Shown: positions 39,594 through 48,268 of the stretch, in pieces
Numbering within the stretch: the stretch's first letter is position 1
Layout of the letters: the number at the start of each line of letters is the position of its first letter
From: Ancylobacter sp. WKF20
Lineage (GTDB): Bacteria; Pseudomonadota; Alphaproteobacteria; Rhizobiales; Xanthobacteraceae
Reading direction: 5' to 3'
DNA: 64,000 nt
NCBI RefSeq assembly: GCF_029760895.1
Contig: NZ_CP121679.1
Coordinates: 1,674,001 to 1,738,000 of the forward strand
Notes under the pieces: model-generated
What the model was told of the DNA's origin: nothing
The model's input: only the letters and a program-made list of their open reading frames with translations
Databases searched by the model: none
Position numbers and translations under genes: made by a program

Positions 39594-40715
39594 TCAGCGC
39601 ACGCGCAGCAGGCCCGCAATGCCGGCGCCCAGCCCCGCCAGCAGGGCGGACAACAGGAAGGCGTGCCCGCCAAAGGCCTGCCAGAGCGGGCCGGCGGCCA
39701 GCGTCGCCAGCGCCATGGCAATGGTCGTCGCCCAGGCGGCGAGCGCCTGCACGGCGGCGCCCCGCCCCTCCGGCGCGTGGCGGGCGACCATTTCCACCGT
39801 GCCGAGATAGGTGCAGCCGAAGGTCGCCGCGTGCAGCAGCTGGAGCACCGGCAGCAGCGCATCGGGCGGGTCCATCCCCATCGCGCCGAAGCGCAGCACG
39901 CCAGCGAGCCCGCCGATCAGCAGCAGCTTTTCCGGTCCGAGGCGCTGCGTCACCCGCGTACCGACATGGAACAGCGCGACTTCGGCGATGACGCCGATCG
40001 ACCACATCAGCCCCACCGCGGAATCGCTGAGCCCCGCCGCCCGCCAGTTGATCGAGGCGAAGGCGTAGAGCGTCGCGTGCGAGGCCTGCACCAGCGCCGC
40101 CGCGCCGATGGCGAGGCCCAGCGCCAGCGAGATCCGGGGAAAGCCCGCGCGCACTGTCCGTTCCGGCAGCTTCATCTCCTCCAGCGTCAGCGCCGCCAGC
40201 GCGGCGACGAGACTGCCGGCGACGATGAGCCAGACGGTCGCGTCCTTTGGCAGATGCGGCAGCAGGAAGCCCCCGGCGAAATTGCCAGCGATGAAGGCGA
40301 GCGAGCCCCAGAGCCGCACGCGGCCATAATCGATCAGCCCCTCCGCCCGCCGCGCCACCGCATAGGCGTCGAGCACCGGCAGGCTCGGCTGCCAGAAGGA
40401 GGCGGCGATGGCGAGGGCGACCAGCATCAGCCCGGTGCCGGGCGCCAGCGCCACCGCGCAGAAGGCGAGCGCGGTCATCAGCCCATAGACCACCAGCGTC
40501 GCGCGCGGGCGCCCGCTGCGGTCCGCCACCAGCCCGCCGAGCGGCATGGTGAAGAGGCGGATGCCGAAGGGCACGGCGAGCGTCAGCGCGATCAGCCCGG
40601 CATCGAAGCCCCGCCCCTGCAACCAGATCGGGAAGAAGGGGATGTAGACGCCGATGCCGAAGAACAGCCCGGCATAGGCGACGGGAATGGCGATGCGGGG
40701 GGCGAGGACAAGCAC
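39594..40715 (-). CDS. MFS transporter (HcaT/phenylpropionate-permease-like)
   Basis: 373 residues with about twelve membrane segments and no large soluble domain. The start segment FFGIGVYIPFFPIWLQGRG and the loop ADRSGRPR are typical of the MFS_1-like/HcaT family. The start is GTG with no strong SD, so the exact N-terminus is uncertain. It is convergent with the epimerase gene, with only a two-base gap. Substrate is unknown; an aromatic or sugar acid is possible from the family. Confidence 0.83.
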   Translation of the reverse strand: MLVLAPRIAIPVAYAGLFFGIGVYIPFFPIWLQGRGFDAGLIALTLAVPFGIRLFTMPLGGLVADRSGRPRATLVVYGLMTALAFCAVALAPGTGLMLVALAIAASFWQPSLPVLDAYAVARRAEGLIDYGRVRLWGSLAFIAGNFAGGFLLPHLPKDATVWLIVAGSLVAALAALTLEEMKLPERTVRAGFPRISLALGLAIGAAALVQASHATLYAFASINWRAAGLSDSAVGLMWSIGVIAEVALFHVGTRVTQRLGPEKLLLIGGLAGVLRFGAMGMDPPDALLPVLQLLHAATFGCTYLGTVEMVARHAPEGRGAAVQALAAWATTIAMALATLAAGPLWQAFGGHAFLLSALLAGLGAGIAGLLRVR

Positions 40716-40816
40716 GCGCGGGGACTCGGGGGAGAGGCGATGCCGCCTCGATAGCAGCCCGGCCCGACGGTGACGAGGTCTGCCTTACGAGCCCGGCCCG
40801 CCCCTCACCCTCTCAC

Positions 40817-41635
40817 TCACCACCAGGCGTGGAAATGATGCACCGGCCCGTGGCCCTCGCCGATGGTGAGATCATCCGCCCGGCCGATGGCGGCGGTGAG
40901 ATACGCCTTCGCCCCTTCCACCGCCTCGCGCAGCGAATGGCCCTTGGCCAGATGCGCGGTGATGGCGGAGGAGAGCGTGCAGCCCGTGCCATGGGTGTTG
41001 CGGGTGGCGACGCGCGGCGCCGCCAGTTCCACGAACCCATCCGCATCGAGCAGCACGTCGACGCTCTCCGGCCCCTCGCCATGGCCGCCCTTGATGAGCA
41101 CGGCGCGCGGGCCCATCGCCAGCAGCGTCTGCGCCTGCGCCCGCACTTCGCTGAGCAGCGTCGCCACCGGCGCGTCGAGCAGCGCGGCGGCTTCCGGCAG
41201 GTTCGGGGTGATCAGCAGCGCGCGCGGCAGCAGCACGCGGCGCAGGCTCTCGATCGCCTCCGGCACCAGCAGCCGGTCGCCCGAGGCGGCGATCATCACC
41301 GGATCGAGCACCACCATCTCCTGCCCGTGCCGCTCCAACCCCGCCGCCACCGCCTCGATCACCTCGGGGCGCGACAACATGCCGATCTTCACCGCGTTCA
41401 CCGCGAGATCGGAGAACACCGCGTCGATCTGCGCGGCAAGAAAATCCGGCGGCACGTCATGAATGGCGGTGACGCCGCGCGTGTTCTGCGCGGTCAGCGC
41501 GGTGATGACCGAGGCGCCATAGACGCCGAGCGCGGAAAACGTCTTGAGATCGGCCTGGATTCCCGCGCCGCCGCCGGAATCGGAGCCGGCAATGGTCACG
41601 GCGATGGCGGTGGTGGGCGCTGCTGCTGGCGTCAT
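40817..41635 (-). CDS. thiD: Hydroxymethylpyrimidine/phosphomethylpyrimidine kinase
   Basis: 272 residues. The ribokinase-fold motifs of ThiD are present: [17 protein letters not shown] near the start, the middle segment [15 protein letters not shown], and the C-terminal anion hole [13 protein letters not shown]. It phosphorylates HMP to HMP-PP for thiamine synthesis. ATG 41635 has AAGGAA about eight bases upstream; open sequence further upstream includes the riboswitch and is not coding. Expression is evidently controlled by the TPP riboswitch. Confidence 0.95.
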   Translation of the reverse strand: MTPAAAPTTAIAVTIAGSDSGGGAGIQADLKTFSALGVYGASVITALTAQNTRGVTAIHDVPPDFLAAQIDAVFSDLAVNAVKIGMLSRPEVIEAVAAGLERHGQEMVVLDPVMIAASGDRLLVPEAIESLRRVLLPRALLITPNLPEAAALLDAPVATLLSEVRAQAQTLLAMGPRAVLIKGGHGEGPESVDVLLDADGFVELAAPRVATRNTHGTGCTLSSAITAHLAKGHSLREAVEGAKAYLTAAIGRADDLTIGEGHGPVHHFHAWW

Positions 41636-41697
41636 TCTCGCGCTTCCTTTGCCGGGCGACGAAACGCGCCGCGCGCCCCGCTGGCGGAGCGCGCGCG

Positions 41698-41779
41698 ACC
41701 CGTTTCCTCCGCCGGCATGACCCGGATCAGGTTCGTGGGTTGGCTCGTCGCCTCTCAGCCCTTCGGGCACCCCAACGGT
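41698..41779 (-). promoter_or_regulatory. TPP riboswitch (THI element)
   Basis: On the minus strand the conserved cores are present in order: GGGGTGCCC, GGGCTGAGAGG, then ACCTGATCCGGGTCATGCCGG, split here by their loops, with closing P1 pairing between ACCGTT and AACGGGT. A GC-rich hairpin (about 41657-41695) lies between the aptamer and the thiD SD and could be the expression platform. Confidence 0.92.
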
Positions 41780-41820
41780 TCTTGTCGTGTCCGGCAGATA
41801 GGCGATGGCGCGGGCGGGTG

Positions 41821-41855
41821 CAAGCGGGATGCAAGCGGGATGCAAGCGGGGGATG
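41821..41855 (+). repeat. Short 11-bp tandem repeat
   Basis: Two exact copies of CAAGCGGGATG followed by a third with two inserted G, between the riboswitch and the Lrp-domain gene. A simple-sequence repeat with no evident function. Confidence 0.6.
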
Positions 41856-41939
41856 CACGCGGGACACCATCGAGCGGGGTTGCGCGCCCGCCGGGCTTCT
41901 GGTCCTGTGCGGCATCGACTGAACCGCCGGAAAGCCGCC

Positions 41940-42176
41940 ATGGTCCCCTTCTTCGTGCAGATCAAATGCCAGCTCGGGCGCTCCTATGAGGTCGCCAACG
42001 CCCTCGCCGATGCCGAGATCGCCTCCGAGATCTATTCCACCGCCGGGGAGTTCGACCTGCTGGTGAAGTTCTACGTCGCCGAGGGCACCGATATCGGCCA
42101 TTTCGTGAACGAGAAGGTGCAGAAGATTCCCGGCATCCAGGACACCCGCACCCTCATCACCTTCAAGGCGTTCTGA
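41940..42176 (+). CDS. Stand-alone Lrp/AsnC ligand-binding (RAM) domain protein
   Basis: 78 residues, corresponding only to the effector-binding half of Lrp/AsnC regulators (VPFFVQIKCQLGRSYEVANAL, then AGEFDLLVKFYV and IPGIQDTRTLITF). No DNA-binding helix-turn-helix is present and none is encoded in frame upstream. Such proteins form octamers or decamers and bind amino acids. GGAAAG lies six bases before the ATG. Function is unknown; it may modulate a full-length Lrp or act as a metabolite sensor. Confidence 0.85.
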   Translation: MVPFFVQIKCQLGRSYEVANALADAEIASEIYSTAGEFDLLVKFYVAEGTDIGHFVNEKVQKIPGIQDTRTLITFKAF

Positions 42177-42187
42177 GCCGCGGCGGC

Positions 42188-43114
42188 TTACGGCGCGGGC
42201 CCCGCCGGGGGCGTCGCCGCCGCGTCCTCCTTCGCCCGGTCGATGCCGAGCTGGCGCTCGCGCCAGATGACGAACAGACCGGCGCCGATGACGATGGTGC
42301 CGCCCGCCAGCACCATGAGCGGGGGCACCTCGGCGAACAGGATGAAGCCGAGCAGCAGCGACCACAGCATCGCCGAATAGCTGAACGGCGCCACCACCGA
42401 GGCCGGCGCGTAGCGATAGCTCTCGGTGAGCAGGATCTGCCCGACCCCGCCGACCAGCCCGGTGCTGACCAGGAGCGCCGCCTCGCCCGGCGTCGGCACC
42501 ACCCAGCCCCAGGCGGACGTCGCGAGCCCCGCCACCGCCGCCAGCGCCTGGAAATAGAACACGATGGCCGGCGTGGTCTCGGTCTGCGTCAGCCGCCGCA
42601 CCTGGATCATCGCCCCGGCGGTGAAGCCGGCGGCGATCAGCGCGAGCAGCGCGCCGAGCTTGTGGCCCGGCGAGTCGTAATCGCCCGCCATATGCGGCCA
42701 GAGCATGATGACCACGCCCACCAGCCCGACCATCACCGCCGCCCAGCGATAGGCCTGCACCCGCTCACGCAGGAAGATCGCCGCGAAGATCACCGTGAGC
42801 AACGGCGCGGTGAAGCCGATGGCGGTGGCGTCGGCGAGCGGAATCAGCGCCAGCGCGGCAAAGCCCAGCGACATCGAGCCGACGCCCACCGTACCGCGCA
42901 CGATATGGCCGAGCGGGTGGGCCGTGCGGATGGCGGCGCCGATCTCACGGCGCCAGGCGAGCAGGATCAACAGCGGAATGAGCGCGAAGAACGAGCGCGC
43001 GAACACCACCTCGCCGGTCGGCACATGGGCCGAGACGATGCGCACGAGAGCGGACATGATGGTGAAGAGGAAGGTCGCGCCGATCTGCAGCGCGATCCCC
43101 TTGAGCGCGTTCAT
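42188..43114 (-). CDS. DMT family (EamA) transporter
   Basis: 308 residues with ten membrane segments in two EamA repeats, each with the conserved pattern (ADATAIGFTAPLLTVIFAA and VVAPFSYSAMLWSLLLGF). The cytoplasmic tail is Pro/Ala-rich. ATG 43114 is preferred over a TTG 12 codons earlier. Family members export amino acids or metabolites, or take up metabolites such as S-adenosylmethionine. The gene ends 11 bases from the convergent Lrp-domain gene. Confidence 0.88.
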   Translation of the reverse strand: MNALKGIALQIGATFLFTIMSALVRIVSAHVPTGEVVFARSFFALIPLLILLAWRREIGAAIRTAHPLGHIVRGTVGVGSMSLGFAALALIPLADATAIGFTAPLLTVIFAAIFLRERVQAYRWAAVMVGLVGVVIMLWPHMAGDYDSPGHKLGALLALIAAGFTAGAMIQVRRLTQTETTPAIVFYFQALAAVAGLATSAWGWVVPTPGEAALLVSTGLVGGVGQILLTESYRYAPASVVAPFSYSAMLWSLLLGFILFAEVPPLMVLAGGTIVIGAGLFVIWRERQLGIDRAKEDAAATPPAGPAP

Positions 43115-43225
43115 GGCGCGCTTGGAGCACGAGTCCGCCGGAGCCCGCAAGCCGGGCCGAGCGAGCGGCGCGACGACTTTTGCGTGAAGGCCGCCCCGGC
43201 TCGCGCGCCGGGGCGGACGGTCGCC

Positions 43226-43924
43226 TTAAGGGAAGGGATTCCCGCCCGCCAGCGCGATACCGCCAAACACGATGCCCGCCGCCAGCACGAGGCAAGCGAG
43301 CGCGGCGAGCACCGAGCCCGGCGTCGCCGGCGCGCGGTCGACGAAGCCCGCCGCCGGCTTGCGGCCGGTGACCATGGCGCGGATCAGATTATCCCGCCCG
43401 ACCAGCGAATAGGCGATGTTGGCAACCACATGCAGGCCAATGAGCCCCAGCAGGAACGGGTAAATCTGCTGATGCAGGGCGGAGGCCCGCGCCATCGTTT
43501 CATCGCTCACCACCGGCGTCATCGGGCCATAGACGATGATGTCGTCGGTGGTGAACAGCCCGGTGAGCGCCTGCGCGCCCACAAGGCCGATCAGCCCGAG
43601 AATGACCAGCGCGCCGACCGGGTTGTGGCCGAGATAATGCGGCGGATGCCCGCGCAGCAGCCCCCGTACATAGCCCGCCACGGCGCGCGGCCCGCGCACG
43701 AAGCTGGCAAAGCGCGCCGTGCTCCCGCCGACCACGCCCCAGAGCAGGCGGAACACCAGCAGGACGAGGATGCTCAGCCCGTTCCACTGGTGCCAGACCA
43801 GCCCGGCATCGCCGTAATATTTGCTGGCGAAGGCGAGCCCCACCAGCGCGACCAGCAGCCATTTGGCCAGCCGCGTCGGCAGATCCCAGGCGAGCACCGT
43901 GCCAGCAGCCGTGTCAGCCCGCAC
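43226..43924 (-). CDS. Cytochrome b561-type membrane protein
   Basis: 232 residues with four to five membrane segments. The His set for two b-haems includes AWDLPTRLAKW at the N-terminus (replacing the usual His-Trp start), VWHQWNG, ALHQQIYP and LIGLHVVANI. This is the Ni/Fe-hydrogenase cytochrome b / b561 family. It sits two bases after the cytochrome c gene, so the two form a quinone-to-cytochrome c pair. The start is GTG with AAGAAGAG nearby. The absence of His in the first segment may alter haem ligation. Confidence 0.85.
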   Translation of the reverse strand: MRADTAAGTVLAWDLPTRLAKWLLVALVGLAFASKYYGDAGLVWHQWNGLSILVLLVFRLLWGVVGGSTARFASFVRGPRAVAGYVRGLLRGHPPHYLGHNPVGALVILGLIGLVGAQALTGLFTTDDIIVYGPMTPVVSDETMARASALHQQIYPFLLGLIGLHVVANIAYSLVGRDNLIRAMVTGRKPAAGFVDRAPATPGSVLAALACLVLAAGIVFGGIALAGGNPFP

Positions 43925-43926
43925 GC

Positions 43927-44367
43927 TCAGCTCTTCTTGCGGAAGCTGTCATGGCAGGTGCCGCAGGTGCGGATCACGCCGGGAAAGTTCGCCTTGAAGC
44001 TGGCTTCATCGGTGATGGCGGCGCGGGCGGCCGTGGCGTCGGAGGCGAGCTTGGCGAACAGGCCATCGAACTTCGCCTGATCCTGCCAGACCGCCGGCAG
44101 CGCGCCGGTGTCGCCGGTGCCGGAACCGGCGGGGAACAGCGCCGGCAGCTCCTTGCCGCCCTTGGCATAGGCGTCGAGCGCCTTCTGCACCGTGGCAAGA
44201 TCGAACGCCGCATTACCGCGCAGCATACCGCCGACCGGCTTGGTCACGTCGCCGAACCCCTTCAGGATCGCCTGGCGCTGCTTGATGACATCGGACTGCG
44301 CCATCACGGCGGTTCCGGCAAAAAGGGCAGTGACGGCGGCGGCGCAGGCCAGAAGACGACGATTCAT
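43927..44367 (-). CDS. Cytochrome c' / c-556 family protein
   Basis: 146 residues. Signal peptide MNRRLLACAAAVTALFAGTAVMA precedes a four-helix domain with the haem-binding CGTCH at the extreme C-terminus, as in cytochrome c' and c-556. These bind NO or transfer electrons. ATG 44367 has AAGGGGAG six bases upstream. The gene is operonic with the b561 gene that follows. Confidence 0.92.
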   Translation of the reverse strand: MNRRLLACAAAVTALFAGTAVMAQSDVIKQRQAILKGFGDVTKPVGGMLRGNAAFDLATVQKALDAYAKGGKELPALFPAGSGTGDTGALPAVWQDQAKFDGLFAKLASDATAARAAITDEASFKANFPGVIRTCGTCHDSFRKKS

Positions 44368-44640
44368 GAAGGCTCCCCTTGAGACGGAGCCGAGACCCGA
44401 CTCCCCGCCCACACCTTAGTAAGGCTCCAGACTGTGACAATCAGTCCAAAGGCTGGCTCGCGGGGACGTGATCCCGCAGCGGCAGGCCATCCCCCGTGGC
44501 GTCAGGGGCGCTGGCGGCGGCTGGCATAATAGCGGTTACCCATGGGGGTTTTCCCGATTTTCCGGCGCCCCACTTCACCTAAGGTCACCGCGCAAGAACA
44601 GCCGAACGGCTTCGATCCGCCCCATCGAAAGGGACACGCC

Positions 44641-45456
44641 ATGGCCATCCGCACCATTCTCCTGCACGCTTCCGCCGATACCGGCTTCACCGATCGGCTC
44701 GCCTTCGCCGTCGCCCTTGCCAAGCAGGCGGGCGCCGCCATCCGCACGGTCTACACGCTCTACCCGACCGGGGTGCCGCGCGTGGGCCGGGCGCTGTCGA
44801 TCTATGTCAATGAGCTGGTCAACGAGGCCAAGGGCAAGGAGCCGACCCTCAAGGCGCAGTATGAGCAGGCGCTGGCCGCCGGCGGCGTCACCGGCACATG
44901 GGAGGTGATCGAGGGCGACGTCACCTCGGCGCTGCGCGATGCCGTCAGCTTCTCCGATCTCACCGTGGTCAGCGAGACCCCCTATGGCACGGTGGACGAC
45001 CAGCTCGCCGCCACCCTGCCCGAGCATCTGGCGCTCGCCTGCAACGGCCCTGTCGCGGTGGTGCCGACCGGCAAGCCGGTGCCGGCCCGCATCGGCAAGG
45101 TGCTGGTGGCATGGAAGCCCTCGCGCGAGGCCGGCCACGCCGTGCGCTTCGCCCTGCCCCTGCTCGCCACCGCCGACCAGGTCGAAGTCGTCACCATCGC
45201 CGAGGGCGGCAATACGGTGGAAGCCTCCGGCGCCCAGCTCACCGCCTATCTCAAGACCCATGGCGTGAACGCCCGCCACGTCCATGTCGGCGATGGCGCG
45301 GCGACCGTGGCGCTCGGCCGGGAGATCGACCGCTTCGGCGCCGACCTCGTGGTGATGGGCGCCTATAGCCGCTCGCGCTTCGCCGAGATGATTCTCGGCG
45401 GCGTCACCGCCTCGCTGCTCGCCAACCCGCCGGTGCCGCTCTTCATCGCCCATTGA
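44641..45456 (+). CDS. Universal stress protein (tandem UspA domains)
   Basis: 271 residues comprising two Usp domains. The second keeps the ATP-binding signature VVMGAYSRSRFAEMILGGVT (Gly-x2-Gly-x9-Gly-Ser/Thr type). The first lacks a clear signature. ATG 44641 has AAAGGGA seven bases upstream. It is probably induced in hypoxia or starvation, as is usual in rhizobia, but no FixK/FNR box was identified with confidence. It is followed by a strong terminator. Confidence 0.9.
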   Translation: MAIRTILLHASADTGFTDRLAFAVALAKQAGAAIRTVYTLYPTGVPRVGRALSIYVNELVNEAKGKEPTLKAQYEQALAAGGVTGTWEVIEGDVTSALRDAVSFSDLTVVSETPYGTVDDQLAATLPEHLALACNGPVAVVPTGKPVPARIGKVLVAWKPSREAGHAVRFALPLLATADQVEVVTIAEGGNTVEASGAQLTAYLKTHGVNARHVHVGDGAATVALGREIDRFGADLVVMGAYSRSRFAEMILGGVTASLLANPPVPLFIAH

Positions 45457-45540
45457 GGCATCGCGCCTGATCGGCCTGATCGGTCACGCACACTGGTCTC
45501 ATTGGCCTGATCGTCCACCTGACTGCACTGACAATACACG

Positions 45541-45569
45541 ACGGCCGGATGTATAATCCGGCCGTTTTT
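45541..45569 (+). terminator. Terminator after usp gene
   Basis: Ten-base arms ACGGCCGGAT and ATCCGGCCGT with loop GTATA, followed by TTTT. It lies 85 bases after the stop. Confidence 0.88.
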
Positions 45570-45635
45570 CGTGGTGCGGGCGCGCGTTGTTTTCGGGTTG
45601 CGCCGGCGTTGAAACGGGCGCTTACTGGCAAGAAA

Positions 45636-45652
45636 GGTCAGCATAACTGACC
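45636..45652. promoter_or_regulatory. Perfect dyad upstream of lysE-type gene
   Basis: GGTCAG-CATAA-CTGACC, a perfect palindrome with a five-base centre, 15 bp before the GTG start. LysE exporters are often regulated by Lrp/ArgP-type proteins through such sites. Confidence 0.4.
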
Positions 45653-45666
45653 AATAGGAGCGTCCC

Positions 45667-46284
45667 GTGCCCAGTGCCGACCCCATGGCCACCACCCATC
45701 TCGTCCCGCTGTTCCTCTTCGCCATAGCGGGGGCGCTAACCCCCGGGCCGAACAACATGATTTCCGCCGGCTCGGGCGCCGCCTTCGGCTTCCGGCGCAC
45801 CCTGCCGCAGATCTGGGGCGTCACCTTCGGTTTCGCGCTGATGGTGATGGCGGTCGGCTTCGGCCTCGGCGCCCTGTTCCTGTCGATTCCCTATGCGCAT
45901 CAGGCGCTTAAGGTCATCGGGTCGGTCTATCTGCTGTTCCTCGCCTGGAAGATCGCCAATGCTGGCGGCACGACCGGCGGCACCGCCATCGAAAAACCGA
46001 TGACCAGCCTGCAAGCCGCGCTTTTTCAATGGGTTAACCCCAAGGCGTGGACCATCGCCCTCTCCATGGTGCCGGCCTTCACCACCGTCGGCGGCGACCG
46101 CATCGTGGCGGAAATCCTTGTATTGGCTGGTGTTTCCGCCATCGTCACCTTGCCGGCGCTCTGCGTCTGGGCCGGCTTCGGCGCCCTGCTCGCCCGGCTT
46201 CTCTCCACCCCGCGCCAGCAGCGCATCGTCAATTACGTCATGGCCGCGCTGGTCGCGGCGAGCGTGGTCATGCTGTTCCTCTGA
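45667..46284 (+). CDS. LysE family amino-acid exporter
   Basis: 205 residues with six membrane segments and the family motif AGALTPGPNNMISAGSG near the start. Such transporters export amino acids (lysine, threonine, homoserine lactone). The start is GTG with GGAG six bases upstream; an ATG six codons later lacks an SD. A perfect dyad overlaps the promoter region. The plcP-like gene lies 119 bases downstream with its own regulatory site. Confidence 0.9.
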   Translation: MPSADPMATTHLVPLFLFAIAGALTPGPNNMISAGSGAAFGFRRTLPQIWGVTFGFALMVMAVGFGLGALFLSIPYAHQALKVIGSVYLLFLAWKIANAGGTTGGTAIEKPMTSLQAALFQWVNPKAWTIALSMVPAFTTVGGDRIVAEILVLAGVSAIVTLPALCVWAGFGALLARLLSTPRQQRIVNYVMAALVAASVVMLFL

Positions 46285-46311
46285 CGCTGCACCGCAGCAT
46301 CACCTGCCCCC

Positions 46312-46329
46312 GCGTCATAAAACGGTGAT
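46312..46329 (+). promoter_or_regulatory. PHO-box-like site upstream of plcP
   Basis: GCGTCAT-AAAA-CGGTGAT: two seven-base half-sites with exactly four spacer bases, matching CTGTCAT-N4-CTGTCAT at ten of fourteen positions. Another GTCAT lies at 46351. Position and gene function agree with PhoB control, but binding is not shown. Confidence 0.45.
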
Positions 46330-46403
46330 GCGATTCAGGCTTATCTCCCCGTCATGAAGCCATCGCAAAGCCCGCTTTGGGCATGCCGGGGAGGGCTTTC
46401 GAG

Positions 46404-47210
46404 GTGACCGACGCACCCGAAGAGCGCCATTATCGCAGCCTGTTCCTGTCAGACGTCCATTTGGGCACCAAGGGTTGCCAAGCGGATTTGCTGCTGGACT
46501 TCCTGAAATATCACGACGCCGAGACCATCTATCTGGTCGGCGACATCGTCGATGGCTGGCGCCTGCGCTCCGGCTGGTACTGGCCGCAGGCCCATAACGA
46601 CGTGGTGCAGAAGCTGCTGCGCAAGGGCCGCAAGGGCGCGCGCATGGTCTATCTGCCGGGAAACCATGACGAATTCCTGCGCGACTATTATGGCAGCCAC
46701 TTCGGCGGCATTGAGGTCGTGGAGACCGCGATCCACGAGGCGGCTGACGGCAAGCGCTACCTCGTCATCCATGGCGACGTGTTTGACGTGGTGGTGCGCC
46801 ACGCCAAATGGCTCGCCTTCCTCGGCGACGGCGCCTACAGTTTCGCTCTTGGGATGAACACGCATGTTAACTGGATGCGGCGCAAGCTCGGCTTCCCCTA
46901 CTGGTCGCTCAGCCAGTGGGCCAAGCTCAAGGTCAAGAACGCGGTGAACTTCATCGGCCGCTTCGAGGAGGCCGTCGCCGTGGAAGCCCGCCGCCACAAG
47001 GTTGATGGCGTGATCTGCGGGCATATCCACCACGCCATCATGCACGACAACTTTGGTGTATCCTACCTGAACTGCGGCGACTGGGTGGAAAGCTGCACCG
47101 CCATCGTCGAACACATGGACGGCCGGTTTGAATTGATCGACTGGGCGCGCGAGACCCGCGCCAAGACGATCGCCCCGCTGCTTCTCGAAAGGCCGAAAGT
47201 CGCCGCCTGA
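46404..47210 (+). CDS. plcP: PlcP-like metallophosphoesterase (phospholipase C / UDP-diacylglucosamine diphosphatase family)
   Basis: 268 residues. Calcineurin-type metal motifs are complete: SDVHLG, GDIVDGW, GNHDEF, VIHGD and GHIHHA. The family is annotated as UDP-2,3-diacylglucosamine diphosphatase (LpxH-like), but close relatives in rhizobia and marine alphaproteobacteria are PlcP. PlcP cleaves phosphatidylcholine to diacylglycerol in phosphate starvation. The next gene, a GT4 glycosyltransferase overlapping by one base, fits the known plcP-agt pairing. GTG 46404 has GGGGAGGG eight bases upstream; an ATG at 46383 is possible. A PHO-box-like sequence lies upstream. Confidence 0.8.
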   Translation: MTDAPEERHYRSLFLSDVHLGTKGCQADLLLDFLKYHDAETIYLVGDIVDGWRLRSGWYWPQAHNDVVQKLLRKGRKGARMVYLPGNHDEFLRDYYGSHFGGIEVVETAIHEAADGKRYLVIHGDVFDVVVRHAKWLAFLGDGAYSFALGMNTHVNWMRRKLGFPYWSLSQWAKLKVKNAVNFIGRFEEAVAVEARRHKVDGVICGHIHHAIMHDNFGVSYLNCGDWVESCTAIVEHMDGRFELIDWARETRAKTIAPLLLERPKVAA

Positions 47211-48265
47211 TGCGCATCCTGATCGCCACCGACGCCTGGACACCGCAAGTCAACGGCGTGGTGCGCTCGCTTCAGAACACCGCCCGTGAAGCGGAAGGCC
47301 TTGGCGCGCATATCGCATTTCTGACGCCCGGCGATTTCCGCACCCTGCCCATGCCGACCTACCCGGAGATCCGCCTGGCGCTGGCGACGCGCGCCATGGT
47401 GGCCCGCCGCATGGACGAGATCGGCGCCGACTTCGTCCACATCGCCACCGAAGGCCCCATCGGTCTCCTCGCCCGCCGGGTCTGCCTGTCGCGTGGCAGA
47501 ACCTTCACGACGAGCTACCACACCCGTTTCCCCGAATATCTCGCCGCCCGCGCGCCAGTGCCGCAGGCGCTGTCCTATGCTTGGCTGCGCCGATTTCACA
47601 ATGCCGGCGCGGGAATCATGGTCTCCACCGCGACGCTGGAGCGTGAGCTGCACGGACGCGGTTTCCACAACATAATGCGCTGGTCGCGCGGCGTTGATTC
47701 CACACAGTTTCGCCCCCGCCCGCCAGCGGAGCAGGACGCCTTTGTCGCCAGCCTGCCGCGGCCGATCTTCCTCTCCGTCGGCCGCGTGGCGGTAGAGAAA
47801 AACATAAGCGCGTTCCTGGACTTGGACCTTCCCGGATCGAAGGTAGTGGTCGGCGACGGCCCCGCGCGGGCCGAGCTTGAGGCCAAGCATCCGGACGCGC
47901 ATTTCCTCGGGCTGAAGGAAGGCGAGGCGCTCGCCCGCATCTATGCGGCGGCCGATGTTTTTGTTTTCCCGAGCCTCACCGACACTTTCGGAATCGTGCT
48001 GCTGGAAGCCCTCGCCAGCGGCCTGCCGGTCGCCGCCTTCCCCGTCACCGGCCCGATGGACGTCATCGGCGAGGCCCCGAAGGACGCGCCCGCCGGCGTG
48101 CTCGACACAGATCTGCGTCGCGCCGCCGTGGCCGCCCTAGAGGTGTCGCGCGACAATGCCCGCGCCTATGCGCTGCGCTATTCCTGGCGCGCCTGCACGC
48201 AGCAATTCCTTACCAACATACAGACCGCGCAGGATCGCTTCGCCCGCCTCAAGGCCGCCGGCTGA
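47210..48265 (+). CDS. GT4 glycosyltransferase, Agt-like glycolipid synthase candidate
   Basis: 351 residues. It begins RILIATDAWTPQVNGVV, the usual start of GT4 enzymes acting on lipid acceptors. The nucleotide-sugar site is FPSLTDTFGIVLLEALASGLPV. The ATG overlaps the plcP-like stop by one base (TGATG). In Agrobacterium an Agt enzyme of this family makes glucosyl- and glucuronosyl-diacylglycerol under phosphate limitation, using the diacylglycerol that PlcP releases. That role is inferred here from the pairing, and the sugar donor cannot be read. Confidence 0.85.
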   Translation: MRILIATDAWTPQVNGVVRSLQNTAREAEGLGAHIAFLTPGDFRTLPMPTYPEIRLALATRAMVARRMDEIGADFVHIATEGPIGLLARRVCLSRGRTFTTSYHTRFPEYLAARAPVPQALSYAWLRRFHNAGAGIMVSTATLERELHGRGFHNIMRWSRGVDSTQFRPRPPAEQDAFVASLPRPIFLSVGRVAVEKNISAFLDLDLPGSKVVVGDGPARAELEAKHPDAHFLGLKEGEALARIYAAADVFVFPSLTDTFGIVLLEALASGLPVAAFPVTGPMDVIGEAPKDAPAGVLDTDLRRAAVAALEVSRDNARAYALRYSWRACTQQFLTNIQTAQDRFARLKAAG

Positions 48266-48268
48266 ACC

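Noticed and set aside
45456..45510. Repeated CCTGATCGG units after the usp gene
   Set aside because: Only two or three short imperfect copies, with no dyad or conserved spacing.
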